This document shows positions 16,231-24,776 of a DNA stretch of 64,000 nucleotides, in pieces; the first letter of the stretch is position 1, and every line of letters starts with the position of its first letter. The position numbers and the translations under genes are program-made. The notes under the pieces are model-generated. The model worked only from the letters and a program-made list of their open reading frames with translations. It did no database searches and had not been told where the DNA came from. The DNA is from Sulfitobacter noctilucicola. Lineage in GTDB: Bacteria; Pseudomonadota; Alphaproteobacteria; Rhodobacterales; Rhodobacteraceae. The stretch lies in the NCBI RefSeq assembly GCF_000622385.1, contig NZ_JASD01000008.1:682001-746000 (forward strand), read 5' to 3'.

Positions 16231-17541
16231 ATGACAGAAATTTACGCCATTGGCCTGTTCCTCTTCGTTCTGTTCCTGCTTTTGGGCACAGGCGTCTGGG
16301 TTGGTCTGGCCTTGATGGGTGTCGCTTGGGTCGGGATGGAACTGTTTACAACACGCCCCGTTGGCGATGTGATGATCACAACCATCTGGGCCTCGTCCTC
16401 AAGCTGGACCCTCACCGCCCTTCCGCTGTTCATCTGGATGGGCGAGATCCTTTATCGTACGCGATTATCCGAAGACATGTTCAAAGGGCTGTCCCCGTGG
16501 CTCGCCCGTTTGCCGGGCGGATTGGTGCATACCAACATCGTGTCATGTACTGTGTTTGCGGCTGTTTCGGGGTCTTCCGCTGCGACGCTGACGACTGTGG
16601 GCAAGATGGCGATCCCTGAATTGCGGGCGCGCAACTATCCCGAAAAGATGGTCATCGGCACGCTTGCCGGTGCGGCGACCCTTGGTCTGATGATCCCGCC
16701 CTCTTTGGCGCTGATCGTTTACGGCGTGACGGTGAACGAAAGCATTACCAAGCTGTTCTTTGCCGGTGTGTTCCCCGGTCTGGTGCTGGCAGGAATGTTC
16801 ATGGGCTATGTCGCCCTTGTCAGTTTCACGTCAAAAGACTGGAACCCGAATGTGGAACTCGGCATGACATTCGCCGAAAAAGTGGCCAACTCGCGTTTTC
16901 TGCTGCCTGTCTTTGCGTTGATTACCGTTGTCATTGGATCAATGTATGCGGGACTTGCGACCGCGACCGAAGCGGCAGCCATTGGCGTCATCGGCGCATT
17001 GGTTCTGGCCCTTGTGCAGGGCTCCCTCACTTGGGACAGCTTTCGCGCGAGCTTGATGGGGGCCACGCGTACATCTGCAATGATCGCGCTGATCCTGTCA
17101 GGTGCTGCATTCCTCAAGCTGTCGATGGGCTTCACCGGCCTGCCGCGTTCACTTGCCGACGGTATCGCCGCAATGGAGCTTACGCGCTTCCAACTGCTCA
17201 TGGCGCTTTTGGTGTTCTACATTATCCTCGGCATGTTCCTTGATGGGATTTCGGCCATTGTGCTGACCATGGCCGTGGTAGAGCCGATGGTACGCGGTGC
17301 GGGTATTGATCTGATCTGGTTCGGCATCTTTGTCGTGGTGGTGATCGAGATGGCACAGATCACGCCGCCCATCGGGTTCAACCTATTTGTCTTACAAGGC
17401 ATGACGGACCACGAGATGGGATACATCACACGTGCGGCCCTACCGATGTTTGCCATCATGGTGTTGATGGTATTCGTGCTGATCTGGTTCCCCGAACTGG
17501 CCACTTGGTTGCCGGATAACATGCGCAACGGCCCTAGTTGA
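16231..17541 (+). CDS. dctM: TRAP transporter large permease (DctM), system 2
   Basis: A 436-residue multi-span permease. The family blocks LPLFIWMGEILYRT, FAAVSGSSAATLTTVGKM, LGLMIPPSLALIVYGVTVNESI and ITPPIGFNLFVLQG are all present in the right order. Length is normal for DctM. It belongs to the operon dadA-like, dctP, methyltransferase, dctQ, dctM, BASS permease and pxpBCA, all plus strand with gaps of a few bases to about 50. Confidence 0.95.
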   Translation: MTEIYAIGLFLFVLFLLLGTGVWVGLALMGVAWVGMELFTTRPVGDVMITTIWASSSSWTLTALPLFIWMGEILYRTRLSEDMFKGLSPWLARLPGGLVHTNIVSCTVFAAVSGSSAATLTTVGKMAIPELRARNYPEKMVIGTLAGAATLGLMIPPSLALIVYGVTVNESITKLFFAGVFPGLVLAGMFMGYVALVSFTSKDWNPNVELGMTFAEKVANSRFLLPVFALITVVIGSMYAGLATATEAAAIGVIGALVLALVQGSLTWDSFRASLMGATRTSAMIALILSGAAFLKLSMGFTGLPRSLADGIAAMELTRFQLLMALLVFYIILGMFLDGISAIVLTMAVVEPMVRGAGIDLIWFGIFVVVVIEMAQITPPIGFNLFVLQGMTDHEMGYITRAALPMFAIMVLMVFVLIWFPELATWLPDNMRNGPS

Positions 17542-17553
17542 GGGTGATGAGAC

Positions 17554-18489
17554 ATGCGTTCGCTCCTTTGGCTGGCCTCAAGACATGCACGGGCTTGCCT
17601 GATCATCGGCCTTCTTGCGGGTCTGTTGTTGCCCGGACTGGCGGCAACCCTTGTGCCGTGGTTGCCGCATATGGTTGCAATCTTGCTGACCGTAACTGCG
17701 CTTCGTATCGGGCACCGCGCCGCCATGGGTGCAGTGGGCGATCTGCGTTGGGGTCTGGGCGCGGTCGTCGCTTTGCAACTGGTGGTGCCTCTGGTCCTGT
17801 TGGGTCTGCTGACACTTGCGGAATTGAATCAAACGCCAGCCGCACTGGCCATTGTACTGGCCTGTGCGGCACCGGCGATCACCGGCAGTGTCAATCTGGC
17901 CCTTCTGCTGCGGCTCGACGCGGGACGTATGATGCAAATCCTCGTCCTCGGCACGGCGGCTTTTCCCCTAACCGTGTTGCCCGTTCTGGCGCTGATGCCC
18001 CAGCTCGGCGATCCTGCGCAGGTCATACTCTCGGCACTCAAGTTGCTTCTGATCATCGTGATTGCCACGGGCACCGGATTCATTCTGCGCAAACACCTGT
18101 TCCCCCGCCCGAGCGAAGACCAGATCAAAGCGCTCGATGGTCTTTCCGTACTGGCGTTTTCCTTCATCGTCGTGGGCTTGATGGCGGCACTCAACCCTGC
18201 ACTGCGCAGCGATCCTGTACTTGTGGCAAAATGGGCGCTTCTGGCTTTTGCAATCAGCTATCTGTTACAGCTTTTCACGCTATTGGCCCTGCGCCGCAGC
18301 CCGCTGCGAAACGTTGCAGGCCCCTTGGCCATGGGCGCGGGCAACCGCAACATCGCCATCTTTCTGGTCGCATTACCTGCAGAAATTCTAGGGCCGCTGA
18401 TGATCTTTATCGGCTGTTGGCAACTGCCGATGTATCTCACACCTATGCTGCTCCCTCGACTGTACAGATGGGCCATTGGAAATGAGTGA
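17554..18489 (+). CDS. BASS-family (bile acid:sodium symporter-like) membrane transporter
   Basis: A 311-residue integral membrane protein with about nine or ten hydrophobic segments. The family marker is the unwound-helix motif MGAGNRNIAIFLVALP near residue 275, and the stretch CAAPAITGSVNLALLLRL near residue 110 is the matching half-repeat. BASS proteins move organic anions with sodium; this subgroup lies near the arsenical/keto-acid-like branch. It is placed between TRAP system 2 and pxpB and overlaps pxpB by eight bases, so it may export or import a pathway intermediate. Confidence 0.75.
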   Translation: MRSLLWLASRHARACLIIGLLAGLLLPGLAATLVPWLPHMVAILLTVTALRIGHRAAMGAVGDLRWGLGAVVALQLVVPLVLLGLLTLAELNQTPAALAIVLACAAPAITGSVNLALLLRLDAGRMMQILVLGTAAFPLTVLPVLALMPQLGDPAQVILSALKLLLIIVIATGTGFILRKHLFPRPSEDQIKALDGLSVLAFSFIVVGLMAALNPALRSDPVLVAKWALLAFAISYLLQLFTLLALRRSPLRNVAGPLAMGAGNRNIAIFLVALPAEILGPLMIFIGCWQLPMYLTPMLLPRLYRWAIGNE

Positions 18490-19219
18490 GTGGCCGAAAA
18501 TCAGAACCGTCGGCCTGTCAGGTGTGCTTGTGACCTTTGCCGGTGCGATGTCAGAACCGGGCAATCGTGCGGCTCTCGCCTTCCGCTCCGCTGTGGATGA
18601 GCAGAACTGGCCGGAGGTCACAGAGACCAGCACCTCGCTGGTATCCACCTTTCTTGAGGTCGATCTGGCAAGCGTGCCTTTAGCGGCGTTGACCGAACGT
18701 ATTGAGAACCTGCTCGAAAAGCAGGACTGGCTTGCCGCCCCTCTGCCAGCCGGACGCAAATTGTGGCATGTGCCCACGCTATACGGCACCGAACTTGCCC
18801 CGCAGCTTGAAGAAGCCGCCGAAGTCGCAGGAATTGATCCGGCCGCCGCAGTTCAGGAAATTTCGACCAGCCGCGTGCGCGTTCTGACCATCGGGTTCGC
18901 GCCGGGCCAACCTTATATGGGAGAGCTGTCAGAGACATGGAATATCCCGCGCCAACAGGGGCTGACAAAATCAGTGCCGCCCGGTGCGCTGGTGATTGCC
19001 ATCCGACAGCTGATCGTTTTCACGAACGCCGCCCCCACGGGATGGCGACATATCGGACAAACCGCATTCGGGACGTTTCTGCCGGATAGTGACCAGCCTT
19101 TTACCCTGTCGCCCGGCGATGAACTGATTTTTCCGTCCGTCAGCCCTGCAGAGTTTGAACGCATCCGTTCAACGGATACATCGGGCCTTGGTGGTGCCAG
19201 TCGCGAGGTGCTTAAATGA
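18482..19219 (+). CDS. pxpB: 5-oxoprolinase subunit B (PxpB/KipI family)
   Basis: A 245-residue protein of the allophanate hydrolase subunit 1 (KipI) family. PxpB works with PxpC and PxpA to open 5-oxoproline (pyroglutamate) to glutamate using ATP. The family blocks are HVPTLYGTELAPQLEEAAE (about residue 100), FAPGQPYMGEL, the basic proline-rich segment around PRQQGLTKSVPPGALVI and TPTGW-like AAPTGWRHIGQT. The start is set at the ATG at 18482 inside the end of the BASS gene; a TTG six bases upstream is less likely. The stop overlaps the pxpC start (ATGA). Confidence 0.92.
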   Translation: MSEWPKIRTVGLSGVLVTFAGAMSEPGNRAALAFRSAVDEQNWPEVTETSTSLVSTFLEVDLASVPLAALTERIENLLEKQDWLAAPLPAGRKLWHVPTLYGTELAPQLEEAAEVAGIDPAAAVQEISTSRVRVLTIGFAPGQPYMGELSETWNIPRQQGLTKSVPPGALVIAIRQLIVFTNAAPTGWRHIGQTAFGTFLPDSDQPFTLSPGDELIFPSVSPAEFERIRSTDTSGLGGASREVLK

Positions 19220-20244
19220 CGGCGCATCTGACCATCGAAACCGCAGGCCCCGCGATGAGTGTTCAGGATCAGGGGCGCCCCGGTTACCGTGCGCAGGGAC
19301 TGACTATCGGCGGCGCAGCAGACCGCATCGCTTTGTCCGAAGGAGCAGCTATTCTGGGACAACTTCCTGAGTACGCGGCGATAGAGATGGCAGGCAGCGG
19401 CGGGCGATTTACCGCAGACCGCGATATCCGCATTGCCCTGACCGGCGCGACAATGTCCGCTAACATCGACGGCGAAGCGCTGGCATGGAACGCAAGCCAT
19501 CTGCTGCGCGCTGGTGCGGTGCTCACCATCGGCGGTGCGCGCAACGGCACCTACGGCTATCTGCATGTAGGCGGCGGCATCGACACCCCTCCCGTTATGC
19601 GATCACGCGCCAGCCATCTTGCGGGAGGCATCGGCACGTTATTGCAAACGGGTGATGTGTTACCTATCGGTAAGGATAAAGGCCGCGAGACTGCCAGAAC
19701 GCTCTCCTCCTCCGACCGTTTTGGCGGGGGTACGGTACGCATTGTGGCGTCAATGCAGACTGAGGATTTCGACCCGGAAACTGTCGCACGTTTCACGCGT
19801 AACACGTTCCGGCGCGATGCGCGGGCCAACAGGATGGGTGTACGGATGGATTTTGATGGTGACGGTTTTTCAACCGCCGGCCAGCTTAGCATAGTATCCG
19901 AAGTCGTTGTGCCCGGTGACATCCAGATATCCGGTGACGGCGCGCCTTATGTCCTGATGTATGAATGTCAGACGACCGGCGGATATCCACGGATCGGATC
20001 GGTTCTGCCCTGCGATCTGCCGCGCATAGCGCAAGCGCAGACCGGTGCGCAGATACAGTTTGAAATGGTTGATATGGAAACCGCGATGATCGCACAGTGC
20101 CGATTCGCAAGCGAATTATCAGCGCTTGGAAAACAGGTCGTACCACTGGTCCGCGATCCCGCGACGATGAAAGATCTATTGAGTTTTCAGTTGGTGAGCG
20201 GTGCTGTCTCCGCCCCTGCAAACCCTTTTGAACAGGAGAGTTAG
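19216..20244 (+). CDS. pxpC: 5-oxoprolinase subunit C (PxpC/KipA family)
   Basis: A 342-residue protein of the allophanate hydrolase subunit 2 (KipA, biotin-dependent carboxyltransferase-like) family, partner of PxpB in the ATP-dependent opening of 5-oxoproline. Typical segments are AGPAMSVQDQGRPGYRAQGL at the start, GTYGYLHVGGGIDTPPVMRSRA in the middle, RMGVRMDF and the conserved TTGGYPRIGSV near residue 255. Its start overlaps the pxpB stop, and pxpA follows after three bases, so the three subunits are made from one message. Confidence 0.93.
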   Translation: MTAHLTIETAGPAMSVQDQGRPGYRAQGLTIGGAADRIALSEGAAILGQLPEYAAIEMAGSGGRFTADRDIRIALTGATMSANIDGEALAWNASHLLRAGAVLTIGGARNGTYGYLHVGGGIDTPPVMRSRASHLAGGIGTLLQTGDVLPIGKDKGRETARTLSSSDRFGGGTVRIVASMQTEDFDPETVARFTRNTFRRDARANRMGVRMDFDGDGFSTAGQLSIVSEVVVPGDIQISGDGAPYVLMYECQTTGGYPRIGSVLPCDLPRIAQAQTGAQIQFEMVDMETAMIAQCRFASELSALGKQVVPLVRDPATMKDLLSFQLVSGAVSAPANPFEQES

Positions 20245-20247
20245 TCC

Positions 20248-21015
20248 GTGCAAACTGTCGATCTGAATGCCGATATGGCTGAAAGCTATGGTGCCTGGAA
20301 TATGGGCGATGACGCCGCCCTTCTCAAAATCGTGACCTCCGCAAACATCGCCTGTGGAGGGCATGCTGGCGACGCTGACGTAATGGCCGCAACGATGACG
20401 ATGGCGCATTCCAATGGCGTTGGGATCGGTGCGCATCCGGGATTCATGGACATCGCGGGTTTCGGGCGAAACCGCATGTCTGTGCCCCGCAAGACCCTGC
20501 AAAATCAGGTGCGCTATCAGGTCGCCGCGAGCATCGGTATGGCGCGCAGCGTCGGAGCAGAGGTGCGCCACCTGAAACTGCACGGTGCGATGGCGAACAT
20601 GGCCTCAGAAGACGAAACGCTGGCCCGTGATCTGTACGAAGCAGCCCTGAGTGTTGCGCCCGACCTGATCGTGATGGTACTGGCTGCAACGGCGCAACAA
20701 GCAGCGGTGAAATCCCTCGGCTGCGCGTGGGCAGGAGAGATTTTTGCGGATCGGGCATACAATGACGATGCAACGCTGGTGGACAGATCCCTTCCCGGCG
20801 CGGTGATACATGACGCAGATCTTGCCGGAAAACGGATGGTCGAGATGGTCCAAGCCGGTGCCATCATCACTGAGAGCGGAAAACACATAGAGACGCAGAT
20901 TGATACGATTTGCCTGCATGGCGATACTGCCGAGGCGGTGCAGATTGCCGCCTCGGTGCGCCAATCACTGGAAAGCGCTGGTATTACGCTGGCACAGTTC
21001 AAAGGCCATCGCTAA
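20248..21015 (+). CDS. pxpA: 5-oxoprolinase subunit A (PxpA, LamB/YcsF family)
   Basis: A 255-residue protein starting at GTG after AGGAGAG. LamB/YcsF proteins are the metal-dependent catalytic subunit of prokaryotic 5-oxoprolinase. Clear blocks are DLNADMAESYGAW at the start, SANIACGGHAGDADVM, GAHPGFMDIAGFGRN, VRHLKLHGAMANMA, GEIFADRAYNDD and ICLHGDTAEAV. All three pxp genes are present, in the order B-C-A, so the complex should be functional. The stop is directly adjacent to the stop of the convergent ABC-like gene at 21016. Confidence 0.95.
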   Translation: MQTVDLNADMAESYGAWNMGDDAALLKIVTSANIACGGHAGDADVMAATMTMAHSNGVGIGAHPGFMDIAGFGRNRMSVPRKTLQNQVRYQVAASIGMARSVGAEVRHLKLHGAMANMASEDETLARDLYEAALSVAPDLIVMVLAATAQQAAVKSLGCAWAGEIFADRAYNDDATLVDRSLPGAVIHDADLAGKRMVEMVQAGAIITESGKHIETQIDTICLHGDTAEAVQIAASVRQSLESAGITLAQFKGHR

Positions 21016-24000
21016 TCAGTTCGACACGTATCCTGCCACGACCTGCAACAGCTTGTAGGCCGTGCGCGCGTCGCTTCCGACCACATCAAGGAACGCCTCT
21101 GCGCCAATGCGCAAGCACGTGAGATCGTCAGCCGCTCGCATATCCAAAGCACGCGGCTCGTTACGGATAAGACCAAGCTCACCAACCAGTTGTCCCGCAC
21201 CAACGGTCGCAATCAACTGATCATCCTTGTTTTGGTGTGGCAGCAGGAGTTCGGCATTTCCCTCCACTATCAGATAGGCACCGCTGGAGGGATCATCGTC
21301 CTTATGAAAGACGTAATCACCCGCAGTCGCTGTGTACCAACGGGCGCTAAAAGACAGCAATCGCAGCTGCTTACGGTCAAGGCCCGTGAACAGATCGGTC
21401 TGCTCCAGAGCCCGCAATTTGCGACCCAAATCGCCACTGACGCTATCATCTTCGTCCGACCTCACTTCACCACCTACGGTCGCCAGCCGTCCCTGCTTCA
21501 ACATGTATTCGGCATTAAATCCGGTCATGTCGTTAAAGCTGGGCTGAAGGCAGATAATCGTTGTCTTCGGCAGCAAAGCCCGCAACCGCTCATGCAGGCC
21601 CGCTCGCGTCTGCGCGTCAAAGCTGGATAGCACATGATCCAGAACCAGAACATGCGGTCGCTTTATCGCGGCCCTACTGATCGCGAGGGTCTCGGTCATC
21701 ATGGCGGGGAGGTTTGTGCCTCCAAGCGTCAGAGGCACCTCAAAGATCAGCCCTAGCACCAATCCATCCAATTCCGCCTCATAAAGCGCATCGATCACCA
21801 ACTGCCGCAAGGCTGTCTCATCTGATCCTGCTGTTTCTGCAACTTTTCCGAACAAAGCGTTCTCCAGCACAGTCATTCCGGAAATCGGCCCATCTGCTGC
21901 GATCGGGCTGAAGAGGTGTGACAGACTTTGTTGAAGCTCAGCGCCGTGGGCGAGGCGCATTTCCAGAACTCGGTCGATGATTTCGTCTGGAAAGTCCGAA
22001 CCCAGCTTTTCCGCAGAAATCGCAAAGGTAACCGCCAGCAAGGTTGCCTTGTCCGCAATATCCAACTCGGCCCCATCGCGCTGTTTGGAGCGGAGGTTGA
22101 CCGCCGTCTCAAACGTTTCCGGTTCAAGCCCCAGTTTGCGGAAAAGCGGGTGATCCGTGCCATCGACGCCGAAGATCAGTTTGAGGACATCGACCATTTC
22201 ACCTGCGAGGCTAAGCAAGTCATCCTCTAGTCTTAGCGCCGTAAGTAACTGCATGAATTCGGTCTGTTCTTGCAGAACACTGGCTGTGATACGCTTTTGC
22301 GGGGTCGCAAATATCAGATTTTCAGCGACCGGCAGCGCGGGATTGAACGCATCATGATCGAAAGCATGAAGATGGCCATTCATACCCGCCTCAGTCAGTT
22401 TCTCCTGCACAACGGGCCGCAGCTTCACGAGTCCTGTCGCCAGTGCGGGATGCCTCGCAGCTTCAATACGCTGGTCCATTCCGCGCAGGAACAATGCCTT
22501 GTCTAGCGACATACCTTTCGTCAACTCAAGCCACCAGTTGCACAGACTTTCATCTGTTTCAAAGGGCGTTTCTTCAAAGTCGATCCATTGCACATCTGAC
22601 GGATCAATACTGTTACCCGCGCGCGCGCTTTCTTCCGCAAGCGAGGACGGGGCACTGTCTTTTGTAGGTTGCAATCGCAGAGGCAGAAGAATGTTGTCGC
22701 CGTAGCTTCCCAGAAACATGACGGGACGGGATGTCGCGTGGCCCATGCGTTTCGCGATCGCCGCCTGATGTAATCCGGACAGGTCATGGCCTGATATTTC
22801 AATGCGGCCAGTGGCAGGGATCACTTCACGCATTAGGACCTCGGCAAGTGCTCGGCGGTCCTCATCACTTGGGGCCGTGATCGCGACCGTACTTCCACCC
22901 GCAAGTGAAACATCAATGTCGTTCAGGACAATGTTGCCGTCTTCGTCCTCAACAGTGATCCCCTTGAACGCGATGTCACCGGTAAGATCGGGAATCTCAT
23001 CTGGGGAGGTTTCGAACAGATGTCGGTCGATCATTCCTTTGGGCGCAAAACGATCTGTGATGGTCTCCCATCTCAGCGCCATATCTTGTGATTGGTTATA
23101 ATAGGCCAACAGCTCTTTCCAGGGGCTGCTTAAATCCTTGTAGGCAGCAAGTGCTGCAACAAGCGCGCCAACCGTGATCTCTCCGTTGATGGCCAGATAC
23201 CCGCCGATAGCATAGAAGAAAAACGGCGTAAGTTGCCCGATGAAGTTGTTGAGAAACTTCATAAAAAACTTCTTTTGGAAGATATCGAAGCGAATCGCAT
23301 AAAGCTTTCCCAGACGTTCAGAAATCAACGCCAACCGGTAGCGCCAGCCACCGTTGGTACGAAGCGTGCTGGCACCGGCAGCCCCTTCGCCGATTTCAGC
23401 CGCAAGCGCACGCAGTTCGATCACACGCTTTTTGTTCAGTAAGTTGATCTGCTTTTGTAATTTCGGGATCAGCCACGCCTGCAAGGGAATAAGTGCACAT
23501 GCCGCCAGCCCGAAAGCAAAACTTTGCAGGAATAGGAAAAACAAAATGGTCAGCATCTGGCCCGCTTGCAGTATCGGCTGCGCCACCGCATCACCCATCA
23601 AGCCACCCATCGGCTCAGATTCGGAAGTCACCATTGAAACCAGTTCACCCTGACTGGTCCGTTCGAAGTAGGGGGCAGGGAACCGAAGGATGCGGGCAAT
23701 CAGTGTATACCGCAACCGGCGCAGCAACCGCTCTGCCAGTACACCCTTCATGGTGTTGATCCGCATCTTCATTATCCCGTGAGCAAGGACAGCCAGCAGG
23801 AATGCCCCACACAGGATCATCAGAAAGGTGATTTGCCCTACGTCGTAGCCGAACAAATCCACTCTGTCCGAAGAAGCACCGATAGCATCGTTGATGATCC
23901 GCTTGGGCAGCTCAAGCGTCAGATATAGAAGCGGAAAAAGGGTTAGCGTAACGGCCAGAAGGATCAGTTGATCCCGCTTTGAATATTTCCAGATAAAGGC

Positions 24001-24024
24001 AAATAGCGAACGTTCGATGGGCAG
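21016..24024 (-). CDS. Degenerate ABC exporter-like protein with C-terminal cyclic-nucleotide-binding domain
   Basis: A very large membrane protein (948 residues from the GTG at 23862, about 1002 if read from 24024). Residues given are from the GTG. Positions 1-290 are an ABC exporter transmembrane domain. Positions 296-396 are the first half of an ATPase fold, but the Walker A site reads APSDEDRRA instead of GxxGxGKS/T. About 310 inserted residues follow, with two similar pieces (VAENLIFATP near 515 and VLENALFGKV near 667). The second half of the fold (710-790) has LGGTN where LSGGQ belongs, VLVLDH with His for the catalytic Glu, and no switch His. Positions 815-948 are a Crp-like cyclic-nucleotide-binding domain (GELGLIRNEPRAL). 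ATP hydrolysis looks lost. The upstream in-frame region encodes the first transmembrane helix (LILLAVTLTLFPLLYL), so GTG at 23862 is probably not the true start. CTG at 24024 is one candidate, with a TGA four codons further up. Confidence 0.75.
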   Translation of the reverse strand: MPIERSLFAFIWKYSKRDQLILLAVTLTLFPLLYLTLELPKRIINDAIGASSDRVDLFGYDVGQITFLMILCGAFLLAVLAHGIMKMRINTMKGVLAERLLRRLRYTLIARILRFPAPYFERTSQGELVSMVTSESEPMGGLMGDAVAQPILQAGQMLTILFFLFLQSFAFGLAACALIPLQAWLIPKLQKQINLLNKKRVIELRALAAEIGEGAAGASTLRTNGGWRYRLALISERLGKLYAIRFDIFQKKFFMKFLNNFIGQLTPFFFYAIGGYLAINGEITVGALVAALAAYKDLSSPWKELLAYYNQSQDMALRWETITDRFAPKGMIDRHLFETSPDEIPDLTGDIAFKGITVEDEDGNIVLNDIDVSLAGGSTVAITAPSDEDRRALAEVLMREVIPATGRIEISGHDLSGLHQAAIAKRMGHATSRPVMFLGSYGDNILLPLRLQPTKDSAPSSLAEESARAGNSIDPSDVQWIDFEETPFETDESLCNWWLELTKGMSLDKALFLRGMDQRIEAARHPALATGLVKLRPVVQEKLTEAGMNGHLHAFDHDAFNPALPVAENLIFATPQKRITASVLQEQTEFMQLLTALRLEDDLLSLAGEMVDVLKLIFGVDGTDHPLFRKLGLEPETFETAVNLRSKQRDGAELDIADKATLLAVTFAISAEKLGSDFPDEIIDRVLEMRLAHGAELQQSLSHLFSPIAADGPISGMTVLENALFGKVAETAGSDETALRQLVIDALYEAELDGLVLGLIFEVPLTLGGTNLPAMMTETLAISRAAIKRPHVLVLDHVLSSFDAQTRAGLHERLRALLPKTTIICLQPSFNDMTGFNAEYMLKQGRLATVGGEVRSDEDDSVSGDLGRKLRALEQTDLFTGLDRKQLRLLSFSARWYTATAGDYVFHKDDDPSSGAYLIVEGNAELLLPHQNKDDQLIATVGAGQLVGELGLIRNEPRALDMRAADDLTCLRIGAEAFLDVVGSDARTAYKLLQVVAGYVSN

Positions 24025-24140
24025 TGTCCAAAATCAGTACTTCAAATGTCCCCCAACGGTTAGCAAGAGGATGCGCCCGGAATCAAATGAATTGCGCCCT
24101 GAGCAATATATACTAGGATTGCCTGATTAGGAGATTGATT

Positions 24141-24530
24141 TTGGAACCAGCCCTGCAGACAGGCCTTGTGCTGCTGACTTTATTGCAAGTTAAACACCTT
24201 TTCGCGGACTTCTTCTTGCAGACACCGCGCATGCTCGCTGATCGCGCTGTTTATCTGCACTTCGGCAGAGCAGAACATGCTTTTCTGCACGGTGTTCTGT
24301 CATTCGTCGCGCTGGTTCTGGTAGGCGCGCCGCTCGTTTTTTCTGTCGTGATCGGGCTGGTGGAGTGGGTCGTACATTTTCACATCGACTGGATCAAAGG
24401 GCGGTATTCTGAACAGGCGCTGCATACGCCGGCCGATGCAAGTTATTGGCGTGCGTTTGGTGCTGACCAGCTGGCGCATCAACTGACCTATATCGTGATC
24501 ATCTGGTGCTGGGGTCTCTACGCCTTCTGA
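24141..24530 (+). CDS. DUF3307 family membrane protein
   Basis: A 129-residue protein starting at TTG 24141, about six bases after AGGAGA. A TTG at 24135 is too close to that site. The family signature is VKHLFADFFLQTPRML at the start and HFHIDWIKGRYSE in the middle, with His and Asp residues in a membrane setting. About four hydrophobic segments are visible. DUF3307 has no settled function; its buried charged residues resemble metal-dependent or hydrolase-like membrane proteins, which is a guess. It is divergent from the large ABC-like gene. Confidence 0.75.
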   Translation: MEPALQTGLVLLTLLQVKHLFADFFLQTPRMLADRAVYLHFGRAEHAFLHGVLSFVALVLVGAPLVFSVVIGLVEWVVHFHIDWIKGRYSEQALHTPADASYWRAFGADQLAHQLTYIVIIWCWGLYAF

Positions 24531-24595
24531 AATGGCGCATCCGCTCCGGAGCATACCCGAGCTTACTGGAATCGACGCTCTTGGGAGAGAGTAAA

Positions 24596-24671
24596 TGGTG
24601 AGCCGTGTTGGGTTCGAACCAACGACCTACTGATTAAAAGTCAGTTGCTCTACCAACTGAGCTAACGGCCC
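24596..24671 (-). tRNA. tRNA-Lys (anticodon TTT)
   Basis: Seventy-six bases on the minus strand fold as a cloverleaf. The acceptor stem pairs GGGCCGT with ACGGCTC, the D-arm has AGCTCAGTTGGTAGAGC, the anticodon loop is CTTTTAA (TTT), the T-loop reads GGTTCGAACCC, and CCA is encoded. No integrase is adjacent. Confidence 0.97.
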
Positions 24672-24776
24672 ACGCTGGGTGTATCTAGAAAGGGAACCCC
24701 AAGGGGTCAACCCCATAATGTGCTTATTTACAGACACCTGCTGGATAAGTCGCACGGGCAGCGTTATATGCGCGAT

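Noticed and set aside
17538..18485. Long plus-strand frame (315 codons) over the BASS gene
   Set aside because: It is out of frame with the membrane-protein gene, rich in Arg, Gly and Cys, and has no family pattern.
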